Origin: Methanobacteriota archaeon
GTDB lineage: Archaea > Thermoplasmatota > Poseidoniia > Poseidoniales > Thalassarchaeaceae
DNA length: 8,987 nt
Reading direction: 5' to 3'
Assembly: GCA_002683155.1 (NCBI GenBank)
Contig: NYST01000062.1
Coordinates: forward strand, 1-8,987
Below the pieces are notes generated by a model. The model was not told the origin of the DNA. It was given only the letters and a program-made list of their open reading frames with translations, and made no database searches. This document shows, piece after piece, positions 7,301 through 8,987 of this stretch. Each line of letters begins with the position of its first letter. Within the stretch, counting starts at the first letter, position 1. Made by a program: the position numbers and the translations under genes.

Positions 7301-7617
7301 TAGGCGTCGGGATTGACTACGTCATCCACATCGTTGAACGATTCAGAGAGGAGAAGGAAAAGGGGTCAAGCACGATGAAATCGATAGAAGCAGTAGGGGG
7401 CGCCTCGGGGATTGCGCTCTTTGGTTCTGCCATGTCGGACATAACTGGATTTGCGATTATTAACCAGTCAGAAATGGGATTCTTCTCAACTTTCGGACTC
7501 TTCTGCGCGATCATGATCGGCCTCTCGCTAATTGCAAGCTTGGTACTAGCCCCTGCAGCTCTGGGACTAGCATTCCGAGATGGCCCCCAGACCAATGCAG
7601 AAGAGGCATCTGCCTGA
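4339..7617 (+). CDS. RND-superfamily (MMPL/COG1033-type) membrane transporter
   Basis: A 1092-residue two-lobed membrane protein of the predicted RND exporter group, probably moving a lipid or hydrophobic compound across or out of the membrane using the proton gradient. It has a first helix at 18-37, an extracytoplasmic domain (about 38-372), helices at about 373-393, 399-423, 435-455, 482-500, 511-530 and 573-592, a second extracytoplasmic domain (about 593-868), and a C-terminal helix bundle to about 1078. The charged helix residues expected for proton coupling are E449, D451 and D452 (LEIDDSLH) in the first half and D993 (GVGIDYVIH) in the second, each followed by the family's H…R[YF]+EE pattern. 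The second half appears to hold two extra helices (within about 869-943). Three cysteine pairs lie outside: C195/C200, C323/C334 and C710/C733. The start is GTG; the next Met (29) is inside the first helix. Substrate unknown. Confidence 0.88.
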   Translation: MRDFESLADYLIPRRKRIHFAVVVVSIFMIPGIIASFEPIDIESYDMESPELEANQVLREEFTAAGNIWGFGIFVRNPEYFGEPESDVTMIADFTGVKGGISEPKGGILNLTVLREIDHDARTMRESEISEFYLPLASEISGDPAWGILDLATEFRTFMANESSLTAPRINPYKLAATLDINASTDPAPTNWTDCGELDCLSFDDPNVTQGHIDLAAHRMANNSNGAFLRFLSNDRSFLPDETGAVVGPVGHEFSEDGLLVSESWQRGRWSASAAWMIINFDRDEMQKNGWTFSWKNASSEFGYEWNGLDLETKPIRNSVEVCREREELGKPLCSVEWLYLSLEEDLRESDETIVSLMFAESINVEINRELISSAFLILLMGFAILFLLWASLRRVSDVGIVATSLTLSLVWMYGLIGWAIIIGKWSGNEIIFRSQFSNLLPILILALEIDDSLHSLHRYKEERRSGANSEQAVHKAISKVGLAIMLTSVTTIVAFMANMTSSIAALRSFGIEAGIGVFCAFFLTGLWVPLARLDIDLWLESRGRLAEERSDVIHMIPGSWLSSVSSQSARFAPLVVIASLLITALATPIMLSLEGDFQIEDFIEEDSDLAVGVGLINERFSDEGEPAYILIEGNISNPLVLDAIDELRRNMNSHGPDDPDQISRMPNGEVELIGIDLMLWYTRGAMAWNQTPFEQAGWDFNSSDGGIGCETLTVPNREMDFIAVPSIDDSRCLSFLYGFMLTRGVPASGGYPSLSTSIVGEFVQVEGEIDFEKPWLTKSGEEPRFPRTSLRFGISSPEQFALVEPALKQLEEDLSPIQNLSVTPNRERGDLQSAFEDPEHPVTWALPTGEPVIRFVAADSMQDDLQDTLLLGLVFCIMALWWGFREDSPASERLSKIRRKPKQTLPRIALNVALMSVISYFLAGVNYAFLFALLAVVFSILWGTRPLILATITTAPIFLMIVWLYAIVGIAGYGLNMVTVSIAAISLGVGIDYVIHIVERFREEKEKGSSTMKSIEAVGGASGIALFGSAMSDITGFAIINQSEMGFFSTFGLFCAIMIGLSLIASLVLAPAALGLAFRDGPQTNAEEASA

Positions 7618-8987
7618 TCAAATCCGTAGGTCTCTCCAGGCACCCAGAGTATCAGTCAGGGCGCCTTCGAGATCCGGGTGTAGGAATTCATACCCCTCCT
7701 CCATCAATCTGTTAGGCAAAACCTTCTGGCTCTCCAAGGTGAGCGTAACTCCCATTTCTCCAAACAGAATCCTGACAACGAAACCAGGGAGAGGGGCGAA
7801 CGCAGGGCGCCTCAAGACTTTGCCCAGCGCCTTTGCGAAGCCCTTCTGCGTAGAAGGATTGGGAGCGGTGAGATTGTACACGCCCTGGGACTCGCTACTC
7901 ATCAGAAGGTGATGGATTGCGTATATTTCGTCATCCAAGGAGATCCATGACATCCACTGCTTCCCTCCTGCCATCGGACCACCCGCGCCCATCTTGAATG
8001 GTAGCAGCATCTTGCCTAGTGCACCCCCTGTTCCGGAAAGGACGATCCCACTCCGAAGGAACACGGTCCTAACTCCAGAGTCTCTAGCATCTGACGCAGC
8101 AGCCTCCCATTCCCTGCAAATACTGGGGAGGAAACCTTCTCCTTGCTCACTCTCCTCATTCAATTGCTCGTCCCCTCTATCACCATACCAGCCAATAGCA
8201 CTGGCTAGAATGAAGACCTCCGGTTTCTGACTCATTTTGCTAATCGCTGAACTCAGAACTTCAGTACTTTCTACACGGGAGTCCCTAATCATCTTCTTCC
8301 GCTTCTTGCTCCACCTCTTGTCGCCAATCCCCTCTCCTCCAAGGTGGATGATAGCATCAAAACCCTCTAGCAATCCCTCATCCATTACTCCTGATGACGG
8401 ATCCCATTGCAACTCGTTTGCATCATCTTTCACAGGCCTCCTAACCAGCCTCCACACCTCGTGGTCTCCGGTATCCAGAAACGCTACAAGTTGGGTGCCA
8501 ATCATGCCAGAAGAACCGGCAATGAGAATCCGCTTCCTCCCGACGTCCGAGAACTTAGCGTGCTGGGCCATGTCCCTCTGCAGCCTCAATTCCCTAGCAG
8601 TGAACATCTGGGCCAACCTCCTCCTGACCAGCCTCCCACCAAGGATCCTGTCGGCAAGATTCCCCAGTGGCCCAAATGGGACTTGGTAGGACACTTCGTC
8701 AACCACTCTCGTCACGCCATCCTCCTCAATTAGGTGATGATCGTGGCTCCATGACCAGAATGGCCCCTTGACCATCTTATCGGAGAAGAAATGCGGGGGC
8801 TCGTAACCCGTATGCTCCGCCACCCATGTCATCTTGATTGGGCCCATTGGGAACCTGAACACTCTCTGGGAACCGACTTCCAATGAGTCATCGGCTCTGA
8901 CTTCTTCAGCCACTTCCCATGGAGGCATCAGCCTGCGGAAGGATCCTTCGTGTTCGAACCAAGCGAATGTCGCCTCTGCATCGGCAT
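7618..8987 (-). CDS. SRPBCC domain fused to TIGR01777-type NAD(P)-dependent epimerase (5' end cut by window edge)
   Basis: The reading frame stays open to the right edge. The Met at 8928 is internal, because the 19 codons before it encode DAEATFAWFEHEGSFRRL, which continues the usual SRPBCC opening (…FxWhxxpGAfxRLmPPWE). Probably only a few residues are missing. Counting from that Met, the first 120 or so residues form an SRPBCC/START-like ligand-binding domain. A Rossmann-type extended SDR follows: GSSGMIG at 138-144, HLGGEGIGDKRWSKKRK at 195-211, SAIGWYGD at 243-250, GFLPSICREWE at 265-275, WMSWISLDDE at 325-334, YNLTAPNP at 351-358, and a C-terminal DUF1731-like tail. All are hallmarks of the TIGR01777 family. 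The fused form is well known in bacteria. Substrate and reaction are not established for the family; NAD(P) binding is inferred. Its stop directly abuts the RND stop. Confidence 0.9.
   Translation of the reverse strand, partial: ADAEATFAWFEHEGSFRRLMPPWEVAEEVRADDSLEVGSQRVFRFPMGPIKMTWVAEHTGYEPPHFFSDKMVKGPFWSWSHDHHLIEEDGVTRVVDEVSYQVPFGPLGNLADRILGGRLVRRRLAQMFTARELRLQRDMAQHAKFSDVGRKRILIAGSSGMIGTQLVAFLDTGDHEVWRLVRRPVKDDANELQWDPSSGVMDEGLLEGFDAIIHLGGEGIGDKRWSKKRKKMIRDSRVESTEVLSSAISKMSQKPEVFILASAIGWYGDRGDEQLNEESEQGEGFLPSICREWEAAASDARDSGVRTVFLRSGIVLSGTGGALGKMLLPFKMGAGGPMAGGKQWMSWISLDDEIYAIHHLLMSSESQGVYNLTAPNPSTQKGFAKALGKVLRRPAFAPLPGFVVRILFGEMGVTLTLESQKVLPNRLMEEGYEFLHPDLEGALTDTLGAWRDLRI

Noticed and set aside
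8237..8733. Plus-strand frames of 108-150 codons opposite the SRPBCC–epimerase gene
   Set aside because: They are antisense to a frame with continuous, ordered family motifs and their translations show none.
1..8987. Search by eye for tRNA, rRNA, CRISPR arrays, insertion-sequence ends or att-like repeats
   Set aside because: No cloverleaf-like sequence, regularly spaced repeat, transposase or long terminal repeat was recognised; nearly all of the window is accounted for by protein genes.

Overview
The window reads as a stretch of euryarchaeal-type chromosome. My best guess is an uncultivated marine lineage related to Marine Group II/III (Poseidoniia). The reasons are an AK6/Fap7-type P-loop kinase, an archaeal-style two-lobed RND/MMPL exporter, frequent AGG/AGA arginine codons, a GTG start without a clear ribosome binding site, and very tight gene packing. 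Bacterial-looking families (DnaJ, the SRPBCC–epimerase fusion) fit a lineage that has taken up many bacterial genes. The taxonomic call is inference; there is no rRNA or other marker in the window.

Layout, left to right. A minus-strand kinase gene is cut by the left edge (1-172). Divergent from it is a CAX-type Ca2+/H+ antiporter (255-1379, plus). Tail-to-tail with that, one base away, lies a minus-strand two-gene unit: an FAH-family hydrolase (3254 to 2655) followed 20 bases later by an MTA/SAH-deaminase-like amidohydrolase (2634 to 1381). Divergent from the FAH gene is a short DnaJ (3342-4295, plus), followed 43 bases later by a large RND-superfamily membrane protein (4339-7617, plus). The RND stop codon directly abuts the stop codon of a minus-strand SRPBCC plus NAD(P)-epimerase (TIGR01777-type) fusion protein that runs off the right edge (7618-8987).

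The genes look like ordinary housekeeping and accessory functions: ion transport, nucleoside/SAM by-product salvage, small acid hydrolysis, protein folding and membrane export. They do not form one obvious pathway. I found no tRNA, rRNA, CRISPR array, insertion sequence or phage element, and no unannotated stretch longer than 300 bases. The points most worth a second look are an apparent extra transmembrane hairpin and three cysteine pairs in the RND protein, a DnaJ with only half of the usual zinc-binding region, two convergent gene pairs with essentially no space between stops, and a possible tiny membrane-peptide reading frame in the FAH/DnaJ divergent region.
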